Shown here: positions 10,956-18,446 of the stretch, one piece after another
Layout of the letters: each line of letters begins with the position of its first letter
How positions within the stretch are numbered: position 1 is the first letter of the stretch
Assembly (NCBI GenBank): GCA_009840005.1
Contig: VXOR01000079.1
Span: 1 to 35,773 of the forward strand
Reading direction: 5' to 3'
DNA: 35,773 nt
Source of the DNA: Gemmatimonadota bacterium
GTDB taxonomy: Bacteria > Latescibacterota > UBA2968 > UBA8231
Made by a program: the position numbers and the translations under genes
The notes under the pieces: generated by a model
Databases searched by the model: none
What the model was told of the DNA's origin: nothing
Seen by the model: only the letters and a program-made list of their open reading frames with translations

Positions 10956-11204
10956 GTTTTTCTCCTTGCAATTCGATGGTTGGATTAGACTCTAATATAG
11001 CAATACTACATCATTCACAAGATGATCCGCAGATGGACGCAGATAGACGCAGATAGTAGAAACAAGACGATTCACTGCTCAAATCGTCCAGATCATGCTG
11101 GACTGCTATATTGCCACTCGTCTAGCTGCGTTCAATGCCTGGTGCATGACTGGTTCATCTTGCCTATCTTTTGAGCCCCTCCAACCCAAGCAGAGAAAGA
11201 GACT
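10956..11204. other. Intergenic region with a short dispersed repeat
   Basis: This is the divergent promoter region between the peroxidase operon and the CinA-like gene. It holds the repeat at 11025-11055. A near duplicate of its first 24 bases and of the preceding bases occurs at 16421-16444. A purine-rich GAGAAAGAG lies just before the CinA-like start. I see no RNA gene. Confidence 0.6.
11025..11055. repeat. Short dispersed repeat with GCAGATGGACGCAGATAGAC core
   Basis: The sequence ATCCGCAGATGGACGCAGAT followed by AGACGCAGATA contains internal near-tandem 'GACGCAGAT' units. The first 24 bases recur exactly at 16421-16444, also preceded by ATCATTCA. Both copies are intergenic. Confidence 0.75.
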
Positions 11205-12017
11205 ATGAGCGAGCGAGCGGCCATCGAAATTTACTCCATCGGCACCGAGCTTTTGAATGGACAGATCCAAGACACCAATTCCTTCTGGATGGCGCAGCAG
11301 ATCGCAACGCTCGGCGGCTACGTGCGGCGGATCGCGATTCTCGACGACGATATGAACGAGTTGACCGGCGTGCTCAAAGACGCCTGCCAGCGCGGAACCC
11401 GGGTGGTGATCACCACTGGAGGGCTTGGGCCGACGCCCGACGATATGACGGTTGAGGCCATCGCCAAGATCATGGGAGTGGACACGGAAGTCGATGAAAC
11501 CTTGGTCGAGCGCTATATGGAGAGCCGAGGTATTGAAAAGCGCGCCGATGTCAGCGAAGGGCTGATTAAGATGGCGACCAAACCAGAAGGCTCCGTGGCC
11601 CATCCCAACCCGGCGGGCGTGGCTCCCTGCGTGGAGTCGCAAGTCGGCGCAACCACGATTTACAGCCTACCCGGCCCGCCGCGCGAGGTCGAGGCGCTGT
11701 TCCGCCAGTCGGTAGAGGATGCCTTGGCCGGGATATACGACGACGTGCGGCTTTCGCTGCGGGTCGCCGTCAACCTGCCCGAATCGCAGTGTGGCCCGAT
11801 CCTGCACAGCGTGATGAGCCAATATCCCAATACCTACCTTAAGGCCTTCGTCGCGCTGAGGGAGCGCACGGCCGACGGTCAGCGGCTGCCGGTGGATATC
11901 GTCGTTTGGGGCAAGGAGGCCGAGGAGGCGCAGGCCCTGCTCGACAAGGCGTTGGCGGAGTTTAGGGCCCAAGCGTTTGAGAAGGGCAGCGAGGTCGAGA
12001 TCCGCGACGAGGAATAA
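11205..12017 (+). CDS. CinA N-terminal (MoCF-binding/COG1058) domain protein
   Basis: A 270-residue protein with the CinA/MoaB-like fold. The family blocks are IYSIGTELLNGQIQDTNS (9-26) and VVITTGGLGPTPDDMT (67-82), followed by YSLPGPPREVEALF. Full CinA proteins carry a C-terminal PncC-type nicotinamide-nucleotide amidase; here that domain is absent and the protein ends with the central domain. Stand-alone members may be ADP-ribose or NAD-derivative pyrophosphatases, but function here is inferred. The gene ends 22 bp before the inverted repeat of the mobile-like element at 12040. Confidence 0.85.
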   Translation: MSERAAIEIYSIGTELLNGQIQDTNSFWMAQQIATLGGYVRRIAILDDDMNELTGVLKDACQRGTRVVITTGGLGPTPDDMTVEAIAKIMGVDTEVDETLVERYMESRGIEKRADVSEGLIKMATKPEGSVAHPNPAGVAPCVESQVGATTIYSLPGPPREVEALFRQSVEDALAGIYDDVRLSLRVAVNLPESQCGPILHSVMSQYPNTYLKAFVALRERTADGQRLPVDIVVWGKEAEEAQALLDKALAEFRAQAFEKGSEVEIRDEE

Positions 12018-12031
12018 GTGTGCGAGGTGTC

Positions 12032-12039
12032 AACGATTT
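12032..12039. repeat. Left 8-bp target duplication of the 12040-13292 element
   Basis: AACGATTT directly precedes the left terminal inverted repeat and recurs exactly at 13293-13300 after the right one. Confidence 0.85.
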
Positions 12040-12124
12040 GGAACTGAGTCAGTTTGAAATTTTGGGGTGCTATGGCACGGTTTTTGCTAAAAGGGCTTTT
12101 CTGAAACTCATATCTCATCATATC

Positions 12125-12769
12125 TCATGGAGATGAGACAGATGAGACGTAGATATATAAGGAAACGGCAGCTCCCACTGTAATTCCAAGAACAGCGATT
12201 AATGTACGAGTGATGAACCGTCTTGTTTTGATTCTTTCCTGTCGGAGCATTGCATTAAGATCATCCCGATTGTATTCGAGTGTCTCAGAATCATTTTTTA
12301 GTTCTCTGAATATCTTCATATAATGCGCTGCTCGCTGAGGATGCGTCTTGTCGTCTTCCCTTCCTGAGACAATTATTTTTGTCGCTTTGTCCGCTCTTCT
12401 GAGGATATTGGGGTAGTCCTCTACAATTTCTTTTACAACCAAATTTCGGTAGTCGTCCTTAAATGATTTTATGATCTCCAATGCCGTTATTATGCCAGAC
12501 TCCGACGCCTCATATTGAGCTCTTTCGCAATGCGATAGGGCCTTTCTTAATTCTTCTTGGTTGGATAAAACTCCGCAAGCGTTTATGGATTTCGACAGAT
12601 GGTATCCGGCATACCTGAGTTCATTATACGCAGGAATAGATATTTCTGACATAAACTCAGAAACTTCCCGTGCAAATTCCTCGGCAGAAGAGTATAACTC
12701 CCTAAAATCTTTTATGGATTTCTTACCATCATCGTCATCGAAGGAAGTCAAATGACTTGATTCGGTCAT
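12125..12769 (-). CDS. Unknown helical protein with C-terminal membrane anchor
   Basis: The start at 12769 has a strong ribosome site, TAAGGAG, 5 nt upstream; the longer frame from 12787 lacks one. The 214-residue product begins with an acidic stretch (DDDD) and is largely alpha-helical and charged (SEISIPAYNELRYAGYHLSK, then ALSHCERAQYEASESG). A likely coiled coil (about 155-185) leads into one membrane helix near the C-terminus (LIAVLGITVGAAVSLYIYV), so most of the protein should face the cytoplasm. I recognise no established domain. It overlaps the end of the small upstream gene by 35 nt and lies inside the transposon-like element. A cargo role such as defence or stress is only a guess. 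Confidence 0.7.
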   Translation of the reverse strand: MTESSHLTSFDDDDGKKSIKDFRELYSSAEEFAREVSEFMSEISIPAYNELRYAGYHLSKSINACGVLSNQEELRKALSHCERAQYEASESGIITALEIIKSFKDDYRNLVVKEIVEDYPNILRRADKATKIIVSGREDDKTHPQRAAHYMKIFRELKNDSETLEYNRDDLNAMLRQERIKTRRFITRTLIAVLGITVGAAVSLYIYVSSVSSP

Positions 12770-12941
12770 ATCTCTCCTTAATGTCATCTTCTGTACAAAA
12801 TTCGCCGCGTTGCAGGCGTATGTTGCCGTGAGAAAAACGACGGACTACTTTTTTGGCTATCTCTTCCTTCCTGCTTTCACTGGATGGAATCGTCGGAATC
12901 CATAGAGACAGTTGGATAAATCGTAGGAGACGATTTATCAT
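12735..12941 (-). CDS. Small unknown protein, first gene of the element's cassette
   Basis: About 68 residues from the ATG at 12941, which follows a weak AGGCGG; a longer frame starts at 12977. It has a short hydrophobic N-terminus (LLRFIQLSLWIPTIP) and then a basic, conserved-looking segment, VVRRFSHGNIRLQRGEFCTE, followed by DDIKERYDRIKSFDF. The 3' end overlaps the next gene by 35 nt in another frame, implying coupled translation. Codon use is A/T-rich like its partner. Function unknown; with its partner it forms a two-gene cassette within the mobile-like element. Confidence 0.6.
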   Translation of the reverse strand: MINRLLRFIQLSLWIPTIPSSESRKEEIAKKVVRRFSHGNIRLQRGEFCTEDDIKERYDRIKSFDFLR

Positions 12942-13041
12942 ATTAACCCGCCTTTCGTATGTACATAGATGGAACACGGTCTGTCGCCATAGAGATATGG
13001 CAAGACCAAAACAGAAGATGAGGACTGAGATAGGAATTTAG

Positions 13042-13270
13042 GCAAAAGGTTCGAGGGGTGAACCTTTAATGCTGCCTAGAATGATGACTGGAAACGATGT
13101 GGGGGACGAGCATCGTCTTTTCTCCTGACAGATGTGAGAGGCGAACAAAAATAAATTTTGGCGCAGGTCTCTAATAAATAAAAAGCTCTCTGTCAAGTCA
13201 AAAATAGGGATTATCCTTATTTTTGTCCACTCAGCAATCCCTGTGCCAACCGGCCTTTTCTGTACCCACT
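13042..13270. other. Structured non-coding region of the element
   Basis: No reading frame is supported. Three hairpins are visible: AAAGGTTC / GAACCTTT with a 7-nt loop (13045-13067); ACGATG / CATCGT (13094-13116) followed by CTTTTCT; and an A/T-rich near-palindrome at 13199-13226. The region lies upstream of the two small genes and could hold their promoter, a regulatory RNA or transposition sites. Confidence 0.4.
13199..13226. terminator. Possible A/T-rich terminator hairpin
   Basis: CAAAAATAGGGAT faces ATCCTTATTTTTG with little mismatch and leaves a T-run on either strand. It would lie downstream of the sugar isomerase gene (minus strand). The stem is weak because it is A/T-rich. Confidence 0.35.
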
Positions 13271-13292
13271 ATTTTCAGACTGACCCAGTTCC

Positions 13293-13300
13293 AACGATTT
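13293..13300. repeat. Right 8-bp target duplication of the 12040-13292 element
   Basis: AACGATTT follows the right inverted repeat and matches 12032-12039. Its last two bases are part of the stop codon of the sugar isomerase gene. Confidence 0.85.
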
Positions 13301-14126
13301 AATCAAAAGATGCCCGCGTCGCGCTTAGCACATCGTAGCAAAACTGCGCCGTGCTCCAAGCGTCGTACCCGTCTGCGTTCCATATCTGTCCGGTGACCTC
13401 TGGGCAAATGTATTGGTCCCAGCCGGCGTCTTGTATGGCTTTGTAGTAGGCCTTCATGTCCAGCTTGCCGCTGCCGGGCAGGAGATAGCGGACCCGTCCT
13501 TCCTCGTCGAGATAGCCGTCCTTGATGTGATTGTGGACCGAGTACTGGAGATTCAGGTCAATCGAGTGCTGCAAGTCGATGCCCTCGACCCAGAAGTGGC
13601 TGTAGTCGAAGTTGAGGCCGAGGTTCGGGTGGTTGGTTTGCTGCATGAGCCAAGCGGCCTTTTCCGGCGTCTCAAAGTCGTCGCCTGCATGCGGCTCGAT
13701 GGCGACGATGACGTCGTATTCGGCGGCCATGTCGCCTAGTTCGAGTACCAGCTCGACGATGCGCTCTTTGCCGGTCTCCCAGGCGGGTTTGCCGCCGAGG
13801 GTGGTGCTGACGACCATTGGGCGCTCGTCGAGCCGGAGTGCGCGGCTCAGCTCAAAGGTCGCTCTGAACTGCGCGAGTGCGGCGGCGCGTCCCTCGCCTT
13901 CGACGCAGGGCGAGAGCAGGGCCATTAGCACTGGCGTGGGAAAGCCGAGCTGACGCAAAAGGTCGGCGAGTCTTTTGCGTGCGGCCGCGTCCATGTTGGC
14001 TGGCTCGGTCGGCCAGCCGGGGGTGACGGCGATTTCCATGCCCTCGTAACCCATGTCGGCGAGGCGCGGCAGGGCTTCGAAGACGTCGAGTTGCTTCATG
14101 CCATAGGTGCTGTAGTAGAGTTTCAC
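13299..14126 (-). CDS. Sugar phosphate isomerase/epimerase-like TIM-barrel protein
   Basis: A 275-residue xylose-isomerase-like TIM barrel (AP-endonuclease 2 superfamily). Candidate metal ligands come in the usual order: Glu in IVAIEPHAGD, Asp and His in LNFDYSHFW, His in VHNHIKDG and Glu in CPEVTGQ. Such enzymes isomerise or epimerise keto-sugars or process inositol derivatives. The substrate is unknown. The transposon-like element inserted at its stop codon, apparently without changing the protein. Confidence 0.82.
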   Translation of the reverse strand: MKLYYSTYGMKQLDVFEALPRLADMGYEGMEIAVTPGWPTEPANMDAAARKRLADLLRQLGFPTPVLMALLSPCVEGEGRAAALAQFRATFELSRALRLDERPMVVSTTLGGKPAWETGKERIVELVLELGDMAAEYDVIVAIEPHAGDDFETPEKAAWLMQQTNHPNLGLNFDYSHFWVEGIDLQHSIDLNLQYSVHNHIKDGYLDEEGRVRYLLPGSGKLDMKAYYKAIQDAGWDQYICPEVTGQIWNADGYDAWSTAQFCYDVLSATRASFD

Positions 14127-14291
14127 GCGGTGACGGCCTCCTGTTGTGCGTTAGGAATTAGGAATTACGGTACTGCATTCTTCCTTGGACGATATGGTCT
14201 GGTGGAGTAAATTTTTCGCGCCGGAGAAACTAATGTGCCATATTGGGCGCAGCAAGCTGTAAGCGCATCGCAACGACGCAAGGAGGTTATT

Positions 14292-15167
14292 GTGGAATAT
14301 CGCCGCTTTGGACAGACAGACATGGAGTTGAGCATCGTTGGCTTGGGTGGACTGTTGGCCCGCTACGAGGGTATCAATGGCCATCCGCCGCCCGAGGAAA
14401 AACGCCGGATTTACCTGCGGGCCGCCGAGTTGGGCGTCAATCTCTTTGATATGGGCTACGGCGACGAGGTTCACATCCCGGACGAGTTGAAAGGTACTCG
14501 GGACGATCGTTTCTTCTCGCTCAAGGTGGGTGCGCCCGCAGCCGCTGAGGTGGAGGGGACTATCGACAAGCACCTCGCCAATGTGCGCCGCGAGGCCATC
14601 GATATTTTGCGGGTACACCACTATGCCTATCTGCAAAACGAGGGCTTGGCTGAGCGCATTGCCGAGTGCAAAGCCAAAGGCAAAGTGCGCGCCCTGTGCT
14701 TGATTCGGCACATGTTGGCCGATCAACAAGCCTACGCCGCGCACGGTCCCGAACCCGAAGCGGATGCCGACTTGGTCATCTACAATTACGTCTGCCGCTG
14801 GCAGGCTCCGGGCATTGCGGCGTCAGCGCGGGCTGGGAAGGGCGTGCTGATTATGAAGGCCCTGGGCGGCCAGTGGCTTGGCTGGGCCGACAAAACGCAG
14901 ACCGACTGGTCGGCAGTAGATGAGTCAAAGGTTGAGGAGCTATCGCCGAAGGGGAAAGGCATTCGCGGAGAGCTGCCGCTGGTCTATCCGATTGTCTCAG
15001 GCCCTTGGCACGAGTTGGCCGAGCCGGGTGAGCTGGTGCCGCGCACTGAACGGGCGATACAGTGGGTGCTGGCGACCGAGGGGGTGCATTGCACTTTGGT
15101 GGCTTTTGCTAGTGTGGAAGAATTGGAGGAAGGGTTGGGGGTGATGGAGACAAGTGCCGCTATTTGA
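14292..15167 (+). CDS. Aldo/keto reductase family protein
   Basis: I chose the GTG at 14292 because AGGAGGT (14281-14287) sits at ideal distance and because the family starts there (EYRRFGQTDMELSIVGLGG). The 291-residue product has the AKR catalytic set: Asp and Tyr in NLFDMGYGDE, Lys in FSLKVG and His in LRVHHYAY. AKRs reduce carbonyls with NADPH. The second half is less typical (an ALGGQWLGWADKTQTDWS stretch), and family membership rests mainly on the first 150 residues. It is transcribed alone. Confidence 0.82.
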   Translation: MEYRRFGQTDMELSIVGLGGLLARYEGINGHPPPEEKRRIYLRAAELGVNLFDMGYGDEVHIPDELKGTRDDRFFSLKVGAPAAAEVEGTIDKHLANVRREAIDILRVHHYAYLQNEGLAERIAECKAKGKVRALCLIRHMLADQQAYAAHGPEPEADADLVIYNYVCRWQAPGIAASARAGKGVLIMKALGGQWLGWADKTQTDWSAVDESKVEELSPKGKGIRGELPLVYPIVSGPWHELAEPGELVPRTERAIQWVLATEGVHCTLVAFASVEELEEGLGVMETSAAI

Positions 15168-15197
15168 TACTGACGGTATGTACAAGCTCCTAGGTAT

Positions 15198-15235
15198 GAG
15201 ATGCTTCGACTCCGCTGCGCTCCGCTCAGCATGAC
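15198..15235. repeat. Dispersed intergenic repeat (GAGATGCTTCGACTCCGC type)
   Basis: The stretch starts GAGATGCTTCGACTCCGC and ends CTCAGCATGAC. The same start and end recur at 21920-21980, with an inverted partner at 22001-22030. I know repeats of this type from intergenic DNA of many environmental bacteria. Confidence 0.75.
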
Positions 15236-15285
15236 TAGATTGATCGCGGCGGGTGTGGGGCTGATCCAAGTGGGTGTGGATGGTT

Positions 15286-16406
15286 TCAGTAGGCTACGGA
15301 AACGATTCGGCTGACCTGATCGGTGCGCGCGTCGCCGCTGACTTCGACGCGCAGGACGTAGTTCCCCGGTGCTACTATATCGCCAGCGTGGTCGCGCCCG
15401 TCCCATTCCAAGGCTAATCGTCCGGCCACCTGCTCCGCTTCGCTCAAAAGATGCACCCGCCGTCCGGTCAGGTCGAAGATAGCCACTCGCACGGTGCGCG
15501 GGTCTAGCACTTTGAGCAGATTGAATTCGAGGACGAGTTGGTCACCAACGCCGTCGCCGTTGGGAGTTAGCACTTGGGTTGAAATCGTCAGGTCGTCGAG
15601 CAGACCAGGGTCCGCAGGCAGGGCTACGGACACTGTCTCGCTCACCACGGCCTCGCTGGCATCCCCCGCGTCAACCTGTTGCACCTGGCCCTCCAGATTG
15701 CTGTTGAAGAGCAACGCGTCAAAACGAGTCTGGTTGAGGTAGAGCGTACTCTCGAAATCGATCTCCAAAAGCCCCGAGCGCCGCACGACGCGGTCGAGGA
15801 CGAGTAGGGTTCCGTCGGCCCGCTCCTCGATTTGGACGGAGGCTTCTTCCCCGTTGATGTGCAATGCCCTGAAGCGCACCGCGGCCGACGAACTCAGCAG
15901 GATTTGGTCGAATCCCCGGTTGGCTGAAGTTGCGGTTGTGCGAAGGAAATAGGTGAAATTTTGCGGTGCGCCCGGCTCGACCTCGGCCGGGTAGATTTCC
16001 GCCTGCGTTTGTTGTACCAGCGGCGGTTGCGCAGCGATTCGGGCAGTTCCCCCAGCGAGATCCAGCGCAGTGAGCCGTCCGGGGCCAGCGAGCCGTCCGA
16101 CCCCGACATTTTGTACCAGAGGTAATTGATGGATCCAAAGCGAGTGCGGGCCCTCTCGCCGGTCGTCGGCAGCCCGGTAAAATCCCCTAACAACCGCACT
16201 CGATCGACCCAAAAGAGTACGCCCAAGTCGAGGATGAAGAGCCCCATTGGCGTCACCCCGCGTCCCTCCTTGCGACCCCAGTACGAGGTTATGTCCCCGT
16301 CAATTAGGTTGCGGCTGATCAAGGGGTTCTCATGGCGCTCATCCCGGCCCGAGCCGACTAGGCTATGCACGTCGATCTGACCGCCGCGTTCTCGTGCGCC
16401 TCGCGA
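15286..16406 (-). pseudogene. Decayed discoidin/FlgD-like secreted protein gene
   Basis: Two minus-strand frames together resemble the intact 768-residue protein at 28749-31055. The upstream frame (from 16406) starts after a TGA without a signal peptide and contains GGQIDVHSLVGSGRDER and SGSDGSLAPDGSLRW, like residues 213-330 of the paralog. Near 16040 the frame changes to QPPLVQQTQAEIYPAEVEPG, which aligns with paralog residue about 522. The frame then runs to the end through VLTPNGDGVGDQLVLEFNLLKVLDPRTV and a FlgD-type C-terminus. About 210 N-terminal residues and about 190 central residues are missing and the junction is out of frame, so the gene is broken. Confidence 0.85.
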
Positions 16407-16420
16407 TCATTCATCAAGTT

Positions 16421-16444
16421 ATCCGCAGATGGACGCAGATAGAC
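16421..16444. repeat. Second copy of the GCAGATGGACGCAGAT dispersed repeat
   Basis: Identical to the first 24 bases of 11025-11055 and also preceded by ATCATTCA. It sits just upstream of the decayed gene, where its missing 5' part would begin. Confidence 0.75.
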
Positions 16445-16467
16445 TATGATGGCTATGACAGCAGGCT

Positions 16468-17445
16468 CTAACTCGCGTACACGGCCTCGCGAAGTCCTTT
16501 GATATAGCCGATGGCGAACAAGCGCCCGATCGACGAATAGCCCGGCTGGTCGTTGCGGTCGCCCTCCATCGTCGGCACGTGGTCGGGGCGCAGGACGCCC
16601 TCGAAGCCAATGTCGCGGTAGGCTTCCATGCAGGCGCGCATGTCGGTCGGGCCTTCGTCGTGGAAGGTCTCGACGAATTTTTCGGGCGTGCCGCGCACGT
16701 CGCGGAAGTGGACGAAGTAGATGCGGTCGCCAAAGTGACGGATGACTTCGGGCAAGTCGTCGGTCATCAGGGTGAAGTTGCCTTGGCACAGGCAGATGCC
16801 GTTGGCCGGGCTGGGCACTAAGTCGATGAGCTTTTGGTAGTTTTCGACGCTGCGCATGATCCGCCCCATGCCGCGAAGGGGCGACAGCGGCGGATCATCG
16901 GGGTGCATGGCGAGCTTGACGCCGGCTTCCTCGGCGACCGGCACGACCTTTTCGAGGAAGTACTTCAGGCTGTCCCAGAGCTGTTCTTCAGTGACGACGC
17001 CAGCGTCGGTCAGGGGTGCGTTTTTCATCAACTCGTTGTCAAAGCCGGTGACCATGGCACCGCCGCGCCCGGGTGCTGCCATGGAGGTGCGAGTCCAGTT
17101 GAGTACGGGCATCCACTCGGGGCACCAGACTGGAATGCCGACCTTGCCCATGTTGCGAATCAGCTCGCAGGCGTATTCGATCTCCTCGTCGCGGTCGGAC
17201 AGGCCGAGCTTGGCCTTGTTGAGCGGCGGGCGGGCTTCGATGACGTCGAGGGAGAAGCCGCCGTCGTTAAACGCGGTTTTCATCCGCACGAGGTTGGTGA
17301 AGCTCCAGGGCCGTTGCTCGGGGTGGATGTCGGCGGGGTCGCCCTGGGTGGAGAAGCCGCCGACCACGTGGTCAACGCCGCATTGCTTGACCATCCGCCA
17401 CAGCGGCGTGGGATGATCGGGCAGAACTTCGGCAATTTTGATCAT
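16468..17445 (-). CDS. Mannonate dehydratase-like TIM-barrel enzyme, second copy
   Basis: The start at 17445 has AAAGGAG 7-8 nt upstream; the longer frame to 17532 is discarded. The 325-residue product carries the UxuA-type set: LAMHPDDPP, Cys in GICLCQGNF, His in YFVHFRDVRG and Asp-His in RPDHVPTMEGD. It shares the same plan as the protein at 6091-7071, including GKVGIPVWCPEWMP versus GKAGIPILGYHWIP, but is clearly diverged. The closing TMEGDRNDQPGYSSIGRLFA is typical of bona fide mannonate dehydratases, so this copy is the better candidate for that reaction. It is single-gene and not next to other hexuronate genes. Confidence 0.82.
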   Translation of the reverse strand: MIKIAEVLPDHPTPLWRMVKQCGVDHVVGGFSTQGDPADIHPEQRPWSFTNLVRMKTAFNDGGFSLDVIEARPPLNKAKLGLSDRDEEIEYACELIRNMGKVGIPVWCPEWMPVLNWTRTSMAAPGRGGAMVTGFDNELMKNAPLTDAGVVTEEQLWDSLKYFLEKVVPVAEEAGVKLAMHPDDPPLSPLRGMGRIMRSVENYQKLIDLVPSPANGICLCQGNFTLMTDDLPEVIRHFGDRIYFVHFRDVRGTPEKFVETFHDEGPTDMRACMEAYRDIGFEGVLRPDHVPTMEGDRNDQPGYSSIGRLFAIGYIKGLREAVYAS

Positions 17446-17614
17446 GGAAAAGCTCCTTTGGATACGTGCTCCCACTTCAAATGGGGCGTCATGAAGGATC
17501 TGTGGGGGAACAATCAGGAACAGGCAAAACAAAAGGAAACCAGCCGCTGAGCAGTGGAGATTCCCTCTCGGTAGTGAGTCATTTCAGCGATTCCTCGTAA
17601 CGAGGCAGTTTCAG

Positions 17615-17983
17615 TCAGTACTCAAGTCCAGCAGTATCGCGAAAACGATGTCGTCCCGTTTCGACAACGACAAATGCTTTTTTCAGTTCTGATTGAGAGT
17701 ACGTTTCTAAAACGCGTTTCAGTTCCTTGTGAACCGCAGATAGATTTGTGGGATTAAGCCGCAGATAGATGACCCCAGAGCCTACATGGTAAACAAACAC
17801 AAGACGACCAAAATCTCTATCTCGGGTTACAAGAAGCCTGCCATCGTCACGCGCAATGCGCAACAACTTACTATCGTCGGTCTGTCCATGTCCCGATGTA
17901 CCAGCGGTGACGACATCATGCCCAAGGTCTTCGAGGAATCGAGCTGTAATCGCATAGACGTCGTGATCGAGAAATAACCTCAT
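17615..17983 (-). CDS. DUF5615 PIN-like toxin
   Basis: A 122-residue protein of the DUF5615/Mut7-C PIN-like group: MRLFLDHDVY with acidic residues at the start, SGHGQTDDSKLLRIARDD in the middle, then LLVTRDRDFGRLVF with Asp residues. PIN folds are metal-dependent ribonucleases. The start is 5 nt after the stop of a DUF433 gene, the standard partner arrangement, so this is probably the toxin of a type II toxin-antitoxin pair. Confidence 0.85.
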   Translation of the reverse strand: MRLFLDHDVYAITARFLEDLGHDVVTAGTSGHGQTDDSKLLRIARDDGRLLVTRDRDFGRLVFVYHVGSGVIYLRLNPTNLSAVHKELKRVLETYSQSELKKAFVVVETGRHRFRDTAGLEY

Positions 17984-17988
17984 CGTAC

Positions 17989-18225
17989 CTATGCAGTATG
18001 AATATCTTCGACCTGCACCACGTCAATCGCATAATGGATGCAGGCACGTATGTCGTCTTCTTGCAGGTCGGGGAAATAATCAGAGAGAATGGTCTTAAAC
18101 GAGATCCCCTCACGCACTAATTCGAGAACGTCAACCACGGGAATTCGAGTTCCTGCAACACAGGGTTTGCCAAAGTGAATTTGCGGATCAACCGCAATCC
18201 TGCTGCGATAATTTCCATTGTCCAT
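17989..18225 (-). CDS. DUF433 antitoxin
   Basis: A 78-residue DUF433 protein: RIAVDPQIHFGKPCVAGTRI near the start, then PVVDVLELVREGISFKTIL and a terminal helix, YFPDLQEDDIRACIHYAID. The family has a winged-helix-like DNA-binding fold and commonly precedes DUF5615 toxins, as here. GGAG lies about 10 nt before the ATG. Confidence 0.87.
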   Translation of the reverse strand: MDNGNYRSRIAVDPQIHFGKPCVAGTRIPVVDVLELVREGISFKTILSDYFPDLQEDDIRACIHYAIDVVQVEDIHTA

Positions 18226-18446
18226 ATCACTTAGACTCCAACGTAACTTTGGCCCATGTTTGCGGACAGGGTCTCCGCTACTTTTCAGACTATCTTGATT
18301 CTTTCAAGCAAGATAGACGAAAGCTAAAACAGCGTCAACGAACCCTCAGAAGCGTTTTTGCTCTGTTGAAAGGCTCGGTTAATTTTTCGTATGGTTACTC
18401 CCGCCTTATTCTTCGTTACTGTTGGGCGAAGTGCGGTCAACATGGT
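18226..18446. other. Intergenic region without a supported gene
   Basis: This region lies between the DUF433 start and the Nudix stop. It is more A/T-rich than its surroundings and probably holds the promoter of the DUF433/DUF5615 pair. A 73-residue plus-strand frame at 18249-18470 has no family features and runs into the Nudix gene, so I do not call it. Confidence 0.5.

Larger units (their letters stand above)
12040..13292. mobile_element. Transposase-less element with terminal inverted repeats carrying two small genes
   Basis: The element is 1253 bp. Both ends read inward as GGAACTG, one variable base, GTCAGT, one variable base, then TGAAA. The arms at 12040-12061 and 13271-13292 match at 19 of 22 positions. 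A perfect 8-bp duplication, AACGATTT, flanks them. The inside is clearly more A/T-rich than its neighbours and holds two overlapping minus-strand genes (12125-12769 and 12735-12941) plus about 300 bp of non-coding DNA with several hairpins. No transposase is present, so movement would need one supplied elsewhere in the genome. Eight-bp duplications with GG-starting ends occur in several IS families; I cannot assign one. Confidence 0.82.

Noticed and set aside
13045..13067. tRNA-like GGTTCGA segment
   Set aside because: It is part of a simple 8-bp hairpin; no acceptor stem, anticodon arm or CCA context surrounds it.
12040..13292. Retron or group II intron interpretation of the structured A/T-rich element
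   Set aside because: No reverse transcriptase is encoded; the termini and 8-bp duplication fit a DNA transposition product instead.
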